Positions 1 through 13,565 of a stretch of DNA of 64,000 nucleotides are shown one piece after another. This stretch comes from Cymbidium sinense (taxonomy: Eukaryota > Streptophyta > Magnoliopsida > Asparagales > Orchidaceae), in contig CM038223.1 in the NCBI GenBank assembly GCA_021442155.1, positions 38,166,983 through 38,230,982 of the forward strand, given 5' to 3'. The notes under the pieces were generated by a model. That model was not told where the DNA came from, searched no databases, and saw only the letters and a list, made by a program, of their open reading frames with translations. Numbering within the stretch: position 1 is the first letter of the stretch; each line of letters begins with the position of its first letter. The position numbers and the translations under genes are program-made.

Positions 1-2342
1 GCAAGACCAAATAGTTAATTACATCTAAGGAATGGGATCCCTTAGGAATACTTTCGATTAAAGTAAACAATTAAAGTCTCTAAAGATTTCTAGACTACCA
101 AAGGATTGGCTATTTAGAAAATCAAATGGAATAGATCAAGAAGAAGACTTATTATCAAAGCTAAAGAAATGAGTAGGGAATGCTAATGATACTAGAAAAC
201 CTAGTGAGCATTCCAATCTATCCTATGGTTGGGCTTTATATATTTAAAATTGAAGAGAATTATTTGTTTGAGTTAAAATCTTATTAGATTCTAGGCTTAT
301 AATCCATCAATAAGATTATGGAAATGCTTAAGAGGTGAGGATTTATACTTGTAGCTGAAGGAACTACCTCGGATCCAAAATCTAGGAAGCTTTGGCATAA
401 GCTAAACCATGACCTAAATCAAAGATGGGCATAAGTTTTAACTCCACAAGAGGATAAACCTCCCAACTTTTGGACTTACAACCATGGAGTAGGCTAGCTA
501 ACTTCACCTGGTTTGAAACCATGTGGTCAAGTCATATGAATTACAAGATAGTTAAGGTTGTTATTTAGAAAGATACTAAAGTCCTTAAACCCACTCCCTA
601 AGAGACTAGAGCATGAGTGGTATGAGTAATGACTTAGTCTAATGCAAATCTTTTCAAATTTTATTTGTATTTGACACTTCATTTTGACAAAGGCTTTGGA
701 TTTTTATACTTATGCATTGAAATTAGGTTATGGCTAAATCGTGAGAAAGGGGTGTTTTCCATCAAGGATGCCCTCACAAGTCAAGCATTCCCCATCATGC
801 AAGGATGGAAATCCCATTTTTAAGGAAGAATGAAATGCATGATATTAGGCATACAACCATACAACTAATGGGTTGCTAATCCTTTTAATTATCTTGATTA
901 TATCCTAAGCTTTATGTGAGTTATGAGTTATAGTTATAGAAAATTTATTTTTCCCTAAGAGCTAATCGCATCTCACCTAAACCAATCATAAAGAAACTAT
1001 GAAAAGGCATGCCATTTCTAATGCACAAGATAAACAAAATATCAAATAATTTTAAAGCTAGCATAAAAGAATAAAAGTCCTGTGCGATTGGGTATCGCCA
1101 TACAACTCGAAAAGAAAAATGGGTAGCCGAGCTCTACCCTTATACAACTCAAATTATAAAGAATAGTTATATTAAGAATAAATACAAGCTATGGGGTCTT
1201 CACCTTCTCACATCTCGCCATTTCTTCATTTGAGCTTGCTTTGGATGTGCTTGCTTCAAAGGCATCAGGCCTCCCAGACAAAGCCTTCTAGCATCTCATC
1301 CTAATCCCATGGCATTAATAATTCTAATTGCTAAAATTACATTGAAATGGAAAAATAAAACTAACTACACCTCAAGATAAAGATTAGCTAAACATACATT
1401 CCACCCAAGCAATTATATTTATAATTTTGGACTTAGCACCCACACATGGGTAACCAAGTCCACTTGTCCTAATTTACATTATGCATAGGGGTTAAGCAAC
1501 CAAAGAGCATTTACATTTATTTTAAGTGCCCCTTAAGCACAATCTCCAATAAAAATATGGTTAGGCTCATACCTAACATCCAGTCTAATATACACCCTAA
1601 CATCCAATCTAAAATAATACATCATAAAAACAAACATACATCAAATCATGCACCATAACATAAAGCTTGAAGTGGTGACTTAATTCTAATGTGTGTGTTA
1701 AGGCTTGTGTGGTATGTCTAACAGGCTTTAGAGTTATAGTTTCTAAGTGTAGAAAGATTCAATTAAAGGGTTGTTTCACTTTAAGTTGTTTAGTTGATTT
1801 ACAAGTTTTAATTTGTGACTTATTTTGTTTCATATGACCTACAAAATAACTAAGTGTTATAAAGAAAGGAAAGAGGATCTCTCTCTTTTATCCTACCTAA
1901 GTCAATTCTAAGCCAATTAATTAAAATAATTCTCTTTAGTGAATGGCTATATATTTTAATTAATCCTAGTTTAGGTTCACTTTAAATGAACTTATTCAAT
2001 AAGAAAGGCATCTCAAGATTAGTTGGAATGAACTACCATCATATGACACATGTTTGTTTATTTCTTTCCATCATATATAACATGCACATGGTTAAGTCTA
2101 AACATACCTATACATAAAATTTATATCTTAGCACTTGAATGATGAAAGTAATAAAATGTATTTATAATTTTATCATATTAATTTAAATCTCTATCTAAAT
2201 TCATATGCAAAAGCATAAACAAAGAGCTTTAAGTTACATGATTAATCAATTCAACCACTTGAACAAAGTATGAATGCATGTTTCTTTTTAATAGAAAGGG
2301 ATTCTCATTCATTAAAAATGTACACATAAATGTATAAGAATT

Positions 2343-2900
<558 letters not shown>

Positions 2901-4535
2901 TAATATACCACTAACATTCTTACTTATGCAAATCAACATATGAATATAAGAAATAAACTTCACTTCATACACTAAGTTTATAGTCACATGCACTTCCTAT
3001 ATTTATAACACTAAAGTCACAACACATATTCTTATTTATTAAGAAGCTTTTGAAAATATGTTTGAGATTTAATAGTGATAATAATAGCCACATAATATTA
3101 TATAACACTAAGCTTCACTTCATTTTTTTTATTTGATCAATTTTAAAAGAGATGAATGCATGAATCAAAAGACATACAACATTTTAATATGATTGGAAAG
3201 AAATAAAAGGAACATAACATAATCATTCAATCCAACTAATTCCTAAGGACAATCACATTAAACAAGCTTATTTAAAATAAACCAAAGTTTTTTTAAAGCC
3301 ATTTTGATTTTATGTTTAATTTGTTTATAAAATGTGGAGAGGTTTTGGTCCTAATCCCATTCCCATATGTGTGAGTAATTTGATTTAATGAAGAAAATTA
3401 GGTTGATTTTATGAATTGGGTTGGATTAAATCAATTAATTTAACCTATGTCACCTTAAGGTAATTAATTAACAATTATGAGCTAATATGATATCAAACCA
3501 CATAGAAAAGTAAATAGCAATGCTCTATGAAATAAAAATTAATGTAATTAGCTCATAATTAATTAATTAAGCTTAAAGCTCACTTAATTACTCTTACGAT
3601 TTTCTCACACATGTGAGCTGATAATTTCATTAGCTCTCTCATTAGGTTATTGAACACCCAAATAGCTACCCAAGAGTTATTTAGATTAAGTTCTAGTTTT
3701 ATGATTTAATTTTAATTTTAAAACCATTTTAATGAATTAAACCATTAATTAATCCCAAATAATTAATTTAAATTAGTGAAAACTTAGGAAAAGAATGAGA
3801 AAGAGGTCCCAATCTCATTCCCCATGCTCATTCACTCTCAAAATAATTAACAAAGATTAATGATTTTATTACTACTTAGAATGTTAATTAAATTAATTAA
3901 AGAGTTAAAGCTAAGACACAATTTCCTAATTAACCAAGCAATATATCTCAAGAAAATTATGAGGACGTCATCCCATTAATCAACCTTAAAGTTTAGATTA
4001 ATTACTTATTAGAGAGTAAACTAAATAATTTTCTTAAACCCAAATTGAGCCTTACTATAAAATTAATAATTAATTTTAAATTAATCTCTTCTAAAATACC
4101 TTTAATGAGTATTTATTTATATTTTTTGGATTTTCTATAATTAGTTATGATTTTTTTAAATTTTCTTTAAGTTTCACTTGATTTAAGATGATTTTCATGA
4201 AGTTTATTTTTTATTTTATTAAAATAAATTATATGAACTTCAAAATTTATCTTTTAATCCAAAATTTTTGACTTGAAATTTTTATGGCGGTAGATTTTAC
4301 TTTCAATCTGAAAATTTCAACTTAATTTTGATGTGTATTTTTTGGTTTAATTAATGATATTTGATATTACTAAAACTCAATTAATCAAAATATCTAGTAA
4401 AATTTAAAGATTTTAGGTTTGTTAGATTCCTCTCGGAAAGATGAATCTAACGAGCCTTATTTTCAATTTTTTGTTAAGTATTAATTTTTTGAAATTTAGG
4501 TGATTTAAATAATTTTTAAAATAAAAGATTTTCCC

Positions 4536-4830
4536 CACCTAGTACCGTGCGGCTCGATGGGGCAATGGTGCCATGCGGCACTTGCTGGACGCGTGGTTCT
4601 ACATGGCATGGATAGCGCGATTTCTGCCGCGTCACGTCGGCGAGCAAATACCTGAGGGAAGTGACAGCGATGCGGATCATCCATCAAATCAAATGGTCGA
4701 TCATCCATTCTGATCGGATGGTCAAATCGTGGATCTAATGAGATGAAATGTGGTGCATCAAAACACGGCGATGGTCAAAATGCATGAGAAATGGCAAGAT
4801 CTAGGTCGTCCGATCCCTTGAATCTAGGAT
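4536..4830. promoter_or_regulatory. GC-rich island in AT-rich LTR (possible promoter region)
   Basis: A stretch rich in CG dinucleotides ('gtgcggctcgatgggg', 'gcgtcacgtcggcgag') interrupts sequence that is otherwise strongly AT-rich. The same island lies at 22330-22640 in the partner LTR, at 28500-28760 in the older LTR and, reversed, near 43880-44210 in element 2. Conserved position suggests a regulatory or transcription-start function, but I cannot point to a specific TATA box or start. Confidence 0.4.
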
Positions 4831-5699
4831 CGGCATTTTCTTCTACAAGAAACTAAAAAAAATGTAAAATTATGGCAAATTTGAGGTGAATGGGCCAATT
4901 TTGTGTCAATCTTCACTAAAAATTTTCTATTTTATATATTGGGATAATATAAAATAAAGAATATGAGATTTATAAGAAAATCTAAAATCGCATGAAAATC
5001 ATCACAAAATAAGAAATCCTAAGTTTGGCTTGAGTTTTGAAGATTACCTCATGGGATGATTTTTTGGCAATAATGATCCAAGCACGCTTGAGTGGGGAAG
5101 AAGCCTTGAATGAGCCTAGACCTTCCTTCACTTGACAATGATGTTCTCCAAATCCATCCTCATCAAAATCCACTTATTTTTGGTATTTTTTTACAAAATG
5201 AAGTGGAATGATTCTTGGTTGGTTTGGGAGCTCTATGGGATGAAAATGAGAGTGGTAGAAGGAGTTTTGGTGTCTCTAATTCCCTGGTTTCAAATGTGGC
5301 TGAAAATCCTCATCTCTTTTGATTTTTTGGCTCCAAAATGGTGTCATTTAGCTTGGGGTGATTTGGAATGGAAGAGAATCATAGGTGGCTCATTTTGGTT
5401 GGTAAGGCATGGAATGGCTACCATGAAGGACAAATGGGTGTCCTTGCAAGGGAGGTGGGAGTCCTTCATGCCAAGTGTTCTAATGAGGTGAGGTGAATTC
5501 ACTCCCCATGAGTCATGGTTCAACACCTCTTGGGTTAGATGATCAGTGTCCTTGGTGCCTATGTGGACCAATGGATGAGTGTCAAGTGGCCAAGAAAGAG
5601 AAATGACCATTTAGACAAGTGTCTTTTCTCATGGGATGCCCTTGACCCAAGGGAAAAGTGGTCATTTGATATTGGATTTGATTTGAGCAGATTTGAAAT

Positions 5700-6600
5700 G
5701 AGTCAAAAGTGAGTTGGACCAAATTTCATGTCATTTGGAGTTCATTTGGTTTAATTTGGGTCAATTTGATGCATTTGGGCCAAATTGGGTCAAAATGGGT
5801 TAAGTTGACCAATTGGTCAAATTGGGTCAAACCAGGAATTGGGATAAGTTTAAATGATCATTTAGAGTATATTGGTTTAATTGGTTTCAATCAATTTAGT
5901 TTAATTTGTATTTAATTTGGATTTTGGCCAATTTGATCATTTAGGTCAATTTGCTAAGTTGACCAAATTGAATTAATTGACTTGAATCATGGCTTGGTTT
6001 GGGTTTGGTTGATCATTTGGAATATATTGTAGGCTTTGGTTAAGTTCAATTTAGATTTGATTGGGTTTTAGGTTGATTTGACCCTTAAGGTCAATTTGGG
6101 CTAAGTTGGGTTAGGTTGACCAATTGGTCAAATTAGGCTCAATTGAACTTTGGTTAAGTTCAATAATCATTTTAGAATGAGCTTGAATCATTGGTTGCAA
6201 TCAATTTGGTTTTAAGTTACAATTTGGTAGTTTGGGTTTATATGGGTTAAAGGGTTGACTTGGTCAATAGGTTATGTTGACTTGGTTTGACCCAATTCAT
6301 GACAATTGATTAACCAATGATAAGTTTGGATTGGTTTAATTTACTTTGATTTGAATTGAATTGGATTTTTTGGTTCATGTAGGTCAAATTGGCCACTTTG
6401 GGTCAAGTGAGCCAATTGGTTTAGTTAACTTGATTTTGAGTTGAGTTTGATTTAGTTGAGTTTATATATGGATTTGAGATTGACATATAAAATCAATTAG
6501 TTGATTGGGTTCAAATGAGTTTTGGCTCATTTGAATATTTCAAGTCAAATGGGTCAGGTTGGGTTTGACTTGAATTGATTTTGATTTGGCTTGATGATTG
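5700..6600. promoter_or_regulatory. Dense TTGACC/GGTCAA motif field in LTR (W-box-like), left copy
   Basis: TTGAC[C/T] or its complement recurs well over ten times in 900 bp, including a perfect 16-bp palindrome TTGACCAATTGGTCAA near 5806 and again near 6116. In element orientation this is the 5' part of the LTR, where U3 promoter sequence lies. TTGAC[C/T] is the known W-box recognised by plant WRKY factors; that WRKY proteins act here is an inference. The repetitive origin of the tract could by itself explain the density. Confidence 0.45.
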
Positions 6601-7192
6601 TAGATTTTATTTATTTTAAGAAATGATTATTTATAAAGAAATCAATCAAGTTTGATTTGGTTTAAAGAGAGCTAAAACATATGAGGTTCATATGGCTTAA
6701 GAAGGACTTGAATTTGAAGATTTTGGGTTTCAATCACTAGTTGGATTTGATTTGGGATTTGATTTGAATTTGAATTGATATTTGAAAAATCAATTGAATT
6801 GGGATTGATTTGAATTTAGTAACTAAGTCCATGAGACAAAATGAAAGGGCTTAGGAAGGGTTTTGGAATTTTGAATTGAATTTGTTCATGAGTTTCAATC
6901 ATTTGATTTGGAATTGACTTATGATTTGGATTGAATTTGAGAGATTTGAATTTGGATTGGAATTTGAAGTGCATATGGGTTAGGTTTAGGCTATAGGGTG
7001 GGTGATTTTCTTAAGTCCCAATTGGCCTAATCTATGATTAACCCTTCTAAGTCTAGCTTAGGTTAAGTGTTCACCTAATCAGTAGAAGTGTTTTATGACT
7101 AAGTAGCTCTAGTGTCTATAAGATTCCTATATCTATGATGAGAAGTCAAGAACTCACTCCAAAAGTCAGGTCAATAAAAGGACCCCTAATAG

Positions 7193-7222
7193 GTGTGGTG
7201 TAATTGACAAGGCACACCACAC
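7193..7222 (-). other. Hairpin just inside the 3' LTR, element 1
   Basis: GTGTGGTGT and ACACCACAC form a perfect 9-bp stem around a 12-nt loop, about 17 bp inside the LTR start. Element 2 has the same stem at 61453-61482, so it is a family feature. Its place at the 3' UTR/LTR junction suggests a role near the polypurine tract or in RNA 3' structure, but this is inference. Confidence 0.7.
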
Positions 7223-7229
7223 GTATTGA

Positions 7230-7780
7230 CATTAATCGAGATGATCAACAATGTCCAAAGGATTGCAAGTTCTAACAAAATGATCTACTAAACCAAGATG
7301 TAGATAGAATCATTATCTTGGTGTAACTCAACTTATGCCAAGGGCATAAGAGAGGAAGAAAGAATCCACTTGGGGATGAAGTATGTGAACATTCCACTAG
7401 GAAACAGGTTGAGATTATCCATAGGATAAGAGTTTGAGTTGGTTTAATATGATTTGAGGAGAAAAGAACCACTTGGGATGGTGCATGAACCTTCCACTAG
7501 GGAAGAAGGTTGTTATCCAAGGATAGAGGTTTGATTTTGTTTGATTTGAGGACTCTTAGAGAGGATATAATTTGCATCTCGCTAGGGAGAAATTTGATTT
7601 GAGTTAATTGGTGGGCATCCATTAAGAGTGAGAATTTGATTTATTTATGATTTGGGGCTCCACTAGGGAGAGGATATGATTTGGTTTTGAGGACACATCT
7701 ACTAGAGATATGAGCTCATATCTGCTAGGGATTAGGATTTAATTTGGACTCCACTGGAGGGAGGATGATGGATTTGATGA
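7230..7780. repeat. Degenerate short-period repeats in element 1 3' UTR
   Basis: No gene. Loosely repeated units of about 60-100 bp share 'ccactagggag' and 'gatttgatt'-type text ('ttccactaggaaac', 'ttccactagggaag', 'ctccactagggagagg'). Element 2 has reversed counterparts near 61080-61330. The 66-codon frame at 7272-7472 is not conserved. Confidence 0.5.
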
Positions 7781-9990
7781 AATGGACCCTGTCGGTGTGC
7801 GATGGATCTACTAAGAAGGAGCTAATATCAGCCTAGACCTATCTTAGATTTACAAATCCAAAGGGATAGTCTCGATGTGGGTAGAGCTAACCAACTAAGG
7901 GGTGCCTTGGTGTGTAATGGTCAAGTTAGAAGAAAGCTTGTAGACTTACAACTTCAACAAGGAACCACTTGGGTGATCAATTGATAGCACAATAGATAAA
8001 CCCGACCTAAGGTGACTATTTGGTGAATGTCATTGTGCTCATATCGACTCAGAATAGTCAGATCAATTTAATTTTAGATGGACCCTTTCGGTGTGCGATG
8101 GATCAACTAAGAATGGGCTAATATTAGCCTAGACCTATCTTAGATTTACAAATCTAAAGGGATCTACCAGGGTAGGACTAACCAACCCAAGGTACCTTTC
8201 AATGTGCAATGGTCAAGTAAAAGAAAGCTTGTAGACTTCTTCCAAACAAGGAACCACTGGGTGATCATTGATAGCACAATAAATTAAATGCGACCTAGGG
8301 AATATTTGAGTGAATGCTATTGTGGACTCATATCAACTCAAGAATAGTCAAATCAATTTAATTTTAGATGGACCCTATCGTTGTGATATCTACTAAGAGG
8401 CTAATATTAGCAGACTATCTTAGATTTACAAATCCAAAGGGATAGTCTACCATTGTGTAGAGCTAACCAACCTAAGGGGTGCCTTTGATGTGCAATGGTA
8501 AAGTTAGGAAAAAGCTTGTAGACTTACAACTTCTTAACAAGGAACCACTAGGGTGATCAGTTGATAGCACAATAAATCAAACCCAACCTAAGGTGACTAT
8601 TTGAGTGAATGCCGTTGTGAACTTACATCGACTCAAGAATAGTCAAGATTAATTTAATTTTAGATGGACCTTATCAGTGTGTGATGGATCTATTTAGAAG
8701 GAGCTAATATCAGCCTAGACATGTCTTAGATTTATCCAAAGGGATAATCTATTGGATGCGGGGTAGAGCTAACCAACCTAAGGGGTGCCTTTCAATGTGC
8801 AATGGTCAAGTTAGAGAAATCTTTTGACAACTTCAAACAAGGAACCACGGGTGATCGATTGATAGCACAACAAATGGAACCCAACCTAGGTTGCGGTTTG
8901 TGCACGATCATCTTGAGAATACATGATACTTATATCTCCCAAAGTATGACCATTGATTGTTGTTGGTGGCACAACAAGTGGAACCCAAAGTAAGGGAAAC
9001 TACTGAAAGAGTGTTGACCTGGGGACTTATCTCAACTCAAAAGTAGCTAGATGATTCCTATAGGGAGTTTTGTTTTGGCCTAAAGATAGGATGTGTGGTT
9101 GGGAAAGGTACTCTGGGGGGCTTCCTAATCCACAAGCAAGATATATATTTATGCATGGACCCTATTGGTGTGAAGGGGTGCTGAGAAGGAGCTTATATCG
9201 ACTAGTCTATCTGGACTTACTAGACCAAGGAAAATTTGCATATCTACAAGATAAATTCTAACCATAGGGGTGGCTACTAGGAAAGGGGACTATCTAATTC
9301 AAATGTGTGGTAGTTAATAGTGAGCTAATAGAGGTGCTACTAGGGGGCATTATCCAATCCAAGAAAATAAGCCGTAGGTATTTGGTGGCAACTCAAGGAG
9401 AAAGCATAGTAGTCTTACATCTTCCAAGAGTGGTGTATCCAGGATGTGTCACTATCGAGACAACCAACCAACCTAAGGTGCACGTTGGTGTGCGATAATG
9501 GAGTCAGAAGAAGGCTAGACTTATATCTCCTTAAGATGTTTGTTGGGATGTCTCATCGGCTCAATAGGTCTATCCGACTGGGTTGATCAATGTAGACTAA
9601 AGAAAGCATAGAATTACATCTTCAGTAGGGATCAACCAGGGTGGCCCGTTGACAAGCATGTCAGACCTAAGTGATTAAGTGGGAGTCACAAAGAATAAGG
9701 ACCCATACTTGAAGTAGTAAGAAAGAGTTGTTGAGGACTTACCATCCTCTACTCAACCAAGTTAGTTTATGATGGTTGGTTTAAGAAAAGCGTAGACATC
9801 CTCTTAAATGAAGCCAACATGAGGATAGCTTACCGATTGTGCAGTAAGGCCTACCATGCTAACAAAGCGCTCATTGGTGTGCAGCGACCAAGTCAAGAAA
9901 GAAAGCATAGCAGACTTACATCTCTTGAACAAGAGACCAATGGGGTGACACCTAGTAAAAGCATGATGGGGCTAGAGTAATGAATGAGTG
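7780..9990 (-). repeat. ~290-bp tandem array in element 1 3' UTR
   Basis: Four clear units begin near 7787, 8080, 8368 and 8665, each with 'atggaccctatcggtgtg', 'cctatcttagatttacaaatcc', 'ggaaccactagggtgatc' and 'agaatagtca' segments; more diverged units continue to about 9990. Element 2 carries the reverse-complement family at 59040-60830. Hypervariable tandem arrays in the 3' UTR are an established feature of Tat/Ogre elements and a known source of plant satellite DNA. Small frames here (8802-8993, 9070-9261, 9307-9498) are chance. Confidence 0.8.
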
Positions 9991-10224
9991 CCACAGGCTT
10001 CTCTCACATCACTTCAGAACAAAAGATATATTGTTTTTTTATATGTGATTGTGTGTAGTTTATGTTGGTGTTGTATTACTAAAGGATATGATGCCGCTTG
10101 GGTTCCTTACACTTATCCTAAACACGTCATGATAGATTTTCAAGCAAAGATATTCCTCAACAACTATGAAGGGATGGAATTTGAGATTAAAGAAATTTTA
10201 TTGATGATTGATTTGAAATAAGAT

Positions 10225-11310
10225 TTATGGATAATATTTTTTTAGGTAGAGCCTGTTGATTGGAAGCATAAGAGTCTCTCCCTTACAATTTATAAGATGA
10301 TAAGATCCTCCTTGGTAGGCCTTCTCTATGGCAAAAGGGCCTTCCCAAGTGGGTTCAAACTTTCCTCCCATCTTTCAATGAGCAACAATTGGTCTCCTTA
10401 GAACTAAAACAAGCTCTCCTACTTGAAAAGCTCTAGGATGGACCAACTTGTTATGAGCTTGAATCATTTTGGCTTTTGCATAACTTCGAGGTTCGATGCA
10501 GGATCTCTCCTCCAAACCTTGAGCTCTTCTAACAAGAACTTGGCATTCTTTGTGATCTTACTACCCACCTATCCTTAATGATGGGAGTTGGACTATTAAT
10601 GGTAGAACCTTGACCCATACACTAAGGAGAAGGGTAGATTGAGTTGGAGTTCTATGTGGTGTAAGCCCACAATTCAACAACTACTCATACCCTTGTGTCA
10701 GTGAGTCTTCTTTAATATTTGGATGAGAGTTTTGTTGAAGGCTTCTAAAACCATTTGCCCTTGGGTAATAGATGGTAGAATATCTCAATCTATGATGTGT
10801 CTCGGGAAAAGCTATTGATTTTAGTGCTCTTGAATGGTATAATTATCGATATAATTCATCAAGGCACCCGAACCTATATACGATATGGTTCTTGAAAATT
10901 AGAGCACATGCTAAGTTGTGACCTCTCACGAGTGGGATTGCCTCACACTTGGAAAAGTAGTTGGTGGTAGAAGAATGAATGACCTTGGAAGAAGGAGGAT
11001 CAATCAAACCCATTATGTACCCCAACACTCAAATGGCCATGATGTAGGATGTAGAATGTTGGGTGGTTGGTGTAGGACCACACCGTGCACTTAACATTGG
11101 TGGCATCTCCTTGCTATGTCCATGCAGTCTATAATAAATGAAGGCTACTAGAATCCTAGTCTCTTGATCTTGGCTTTTATCTTGGACATTGATGCTCCAC
11201 ATAAACTTGTGTACCTGGTCATGATCTTAAGCTTCATGTTTGTCCAAATAATGTAACCACATGATCAAGGAGGTGTACAAGGTGTCATCTACGAGTGTAG
11301 AAAGGGCTCT
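10225..11310 (-). pseudogene. Element 1 integrase relic
   Basis: The C-terminal end reads MLPINRLYLKKYYP followed by a stop at 10225-10227, matching the end of element 2 (58845). Upstream, 10843-11040 encodes part of the catalytic core (GLIDPPSSK, then TNYFSK where relatives have DYFSKW). The zinc-binding HHCC segment lies near 11085-11240 (YTSLCGASMSKIKAKIKR, then CHQC). Stops and frameshifts separate the pieces. In its active state the enzyme would join element cDNA to the chromosome. The identification rests on order and motifs and is firm; function is lost. Confidence 0.85.
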
Positions 11311-11319
11311 CTTCACTAT

Positions 11320-11800
11320 TGTGCTAGTGACTTCTCTTGAGGTAGTTTGCCATATTTAGATAATCCATGAATGGTTGCCTCCAATCCAACTCCTCATCCT
11401 TTTTGGCAGTAACCTCCCCTTCAGAGAGTCTCTCGATGAGTTCATCAACATGAGATAAGACTTGTCTATTTTGGACCCTTATTGGCATGGACTCATCTTC
11501 CAAACATGCCAACTCTTTGGCAAGCAGCTAATGCATCAACTACTATTTCTCTCCTCGAGGAATCTTGTAGATGGTAACCTCAAGTTTTTGGGCCAACAAC
11601 TCCATAGTATACTTATGGTAATGATGGAGGTTTAAACTTAACTTTGTAAGACTTAGCGATTTGGTTGATAACTAACTAAAATCCCCAAGATGTTGATACT
11701 CTAGTTGCATAACATATGGCTAACTCTCCACAATCGAGCCTCATATTGCTTTGTTATTGGTGCATGGATTGGACGATGATATGAGAATCTCATCACATCG
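11320..11800 (-). pseudogene. Element 1 second (archaeal-type) RNase H and connector relic
   Basis: The segment before integrase contains a connector with DWRQPFMDYLNMANYL (11324-11512), matching the connector of element 2 near 57600-57680. Further upstream in element sense, near 11740-11780, is a decayed NNEAKYEAL-like motif of the extra RNase H that Tat elements carry between the ordinary RNase H and integrase. Few residues are recognisable, so the domain call leans on element 2. Confidence 0.6.
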
Positions 11801-12049
11801 ATCAGAGTTAGGAGAACTATTCTACCCCCTTTCTGAGAGTAGATCATGGTTCTTCTCCCTTTTGAAAGGAAGTACCATCAAAAAATACATCTCCCAATGG
11901 TGATGAATGTGTCCCTAAGTTCATAATTTGTTCATCGAGGAGGTCATCACTAATCGAAGAATCAGTAGGAAGTGGGTGTGCTGCTAAGAAATCCGCTAGC
12001 ATTTATCCTTTCACCTCATAGAGGGGTACAAATGTGATGTCAAACTATC

Positions 12050-12480
12050 AAAAAATTGTGGACCAATGCGCCAACCGTTCAGGTAACAACATTCATGTCA
12101 TGAGATATAACAGTGGATTAATCTAGATCGATTCACCTTATGAGAAAGCATGTAGTAGCTTTTGGGATGCAAAGATTAAAGCTAGGCATGCTTTTCAATA
12201 GGTGGTTGCCTCAGGGGTTAGATGATGGCTAAGATAGTAGAGCATTCTCTTTCCCTTCATCATTGGTTTGGGCCAACAAAGTGCAAGGGACTTAATGCGA
12301 TGGTATATAGAATGAATAACTTGCAGAGATAGGGCTAAAATTGGTGGTGTCATCGATGTGTTGATATCTTCAAAAGCATATTGGCACTTGTCATCCCACT
12401 TGAACTTAGCATTTTTTTTATAAGTGCTTAGAATGGTTGGCATCTTTCTAATAAGTTAGAAATGAAGCATCTTAGATAGG
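12050..12480 (-). pseudogene. Element 1 RNase H relic
   Basis: The frame at 12195-12443 reads AKFKWDDKCQYAFEDINTSM..., then AKPMMKGK-type and YYLSHHL motifs. These are the RT-connection and start of the Ty3/gypsy RNase H (known pattern: F.W...C..AF..IK..L, then YY.S..L). Element 2 has the same text at 56545-56760. RNase H degrades RNA in the RNA:DNA hybrid during reverse transcription. The rest of the domain is broken by stops. Confidence 0.8.
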
Positions 12481-13560
12481 CCAACCACCCTTAAAATGAT
12501 CTGAGTTGAGTTGGACTTTTAAGGGTTGGCATTTTTAATATCGCCTTCATCTTCTTTAGATCAATTTCTATTCCATGGTGCCGAACAATAAACCCAAGAA
12601 ATTTTCCTAAAGCAACTCCGAATGCACACTTCGGGGGATTCATTTTAAGGTTAAATTATCCTAATCGTTCAAAAATTACTCTCAAGTCAAAGAGATGGTC
12701 TTCTTCTTTTTTACTTTTGACTACAAGATCATCAATGTAACATTCAACTTGATGATGAATGAGTTCATTGAAGATCCGAGTCATGGCCTGCTGGTATGTA
12801 GCACCAACATTTTTAAGGCTGAAAGGCATGACCCTATAGCAAAAGATTCTGATCGGGGTTCAAAATGCAGTGTTTCTTTCATCTTCAGGGGCCATCTTTA
12901 TTTGGTTTTATCCATGAGCCATCCATGAAAGAGCATGAGAGATGAGGTATGTCCACCTTCATTTATGGTATTGGTAGGAAATTCATCTTTTGGACATGCC
13001 TTATTTAGATCCTAAAATTGATGCATATGAATTTGGCCATTCTTTTTCTTAACTGGAATGACAGCCAACTATGTAGGATATTTTTCTTCCTTGATAAAAC
13101 CAGCATTGATCAGTTTCTTGACTTTAGAAATGACCTATTGTTCAATGTCTAATCGCATCTAGGAGCTTGCTTGATAGAGTTAGCACAGCTTTATTACTTT
13201 AGTTTATGAATATCTTCAAACTCAATAGCATAACTAAATCATTGGTTTCTTCTTCATTCAATAAAAAACTAATGTATGTCGATCATAGATTATTTTTAGT
13301 TCCTAAGTTGATCTCCTTAAGTTCATCAATGGTTGATGATCTCTTCTTTGAAACTGCGTGCATCCTGACTTCAAGATCATTTGGATCATCAAGTTTCTAA
13401 ACACACCTCCTCATATGAGTTAGCATGATTTGAAAAGAACCTATCGATTCCAAATGATTGGTGATGACTAGGCAATGATTGTCATCATTTGACCACCTAT
13501 CTGAATCTAGTCTAATCTTGATTGAGGATGTCTTTTGCATTTTCTTCCATAACCTTTCAA
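12480..13560 (-). pseudogene. Element 1 reverse transcriptase relic
   Basis: The region reads, with breaks, KKLINAGFIKEEKYP, a VKKKNGQIH motif, LNKACPKDEF, and ECYIDDLVVKSKKEEDH. YIDD at 12728-12739 is the catalytic polymerase box with both aspartates kept, unlike elements 2 and 3, which both show YVND. The segment duplicated in element 2 (55581-56078) is single here. Frameshifts and stops make the gene dead. Family assignment to Ty3/gypsy RT is secure. Confidence 0.87.
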
Positions 13561-13565
13561 AGTAG

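Noticed and set aside
5132..5491. 119-codon open frame in the left LTR
   Set aside because: The right LTR copy (22832-23032 region) is shifted and interrupted; no domain is recognisable. It is a chance frame.
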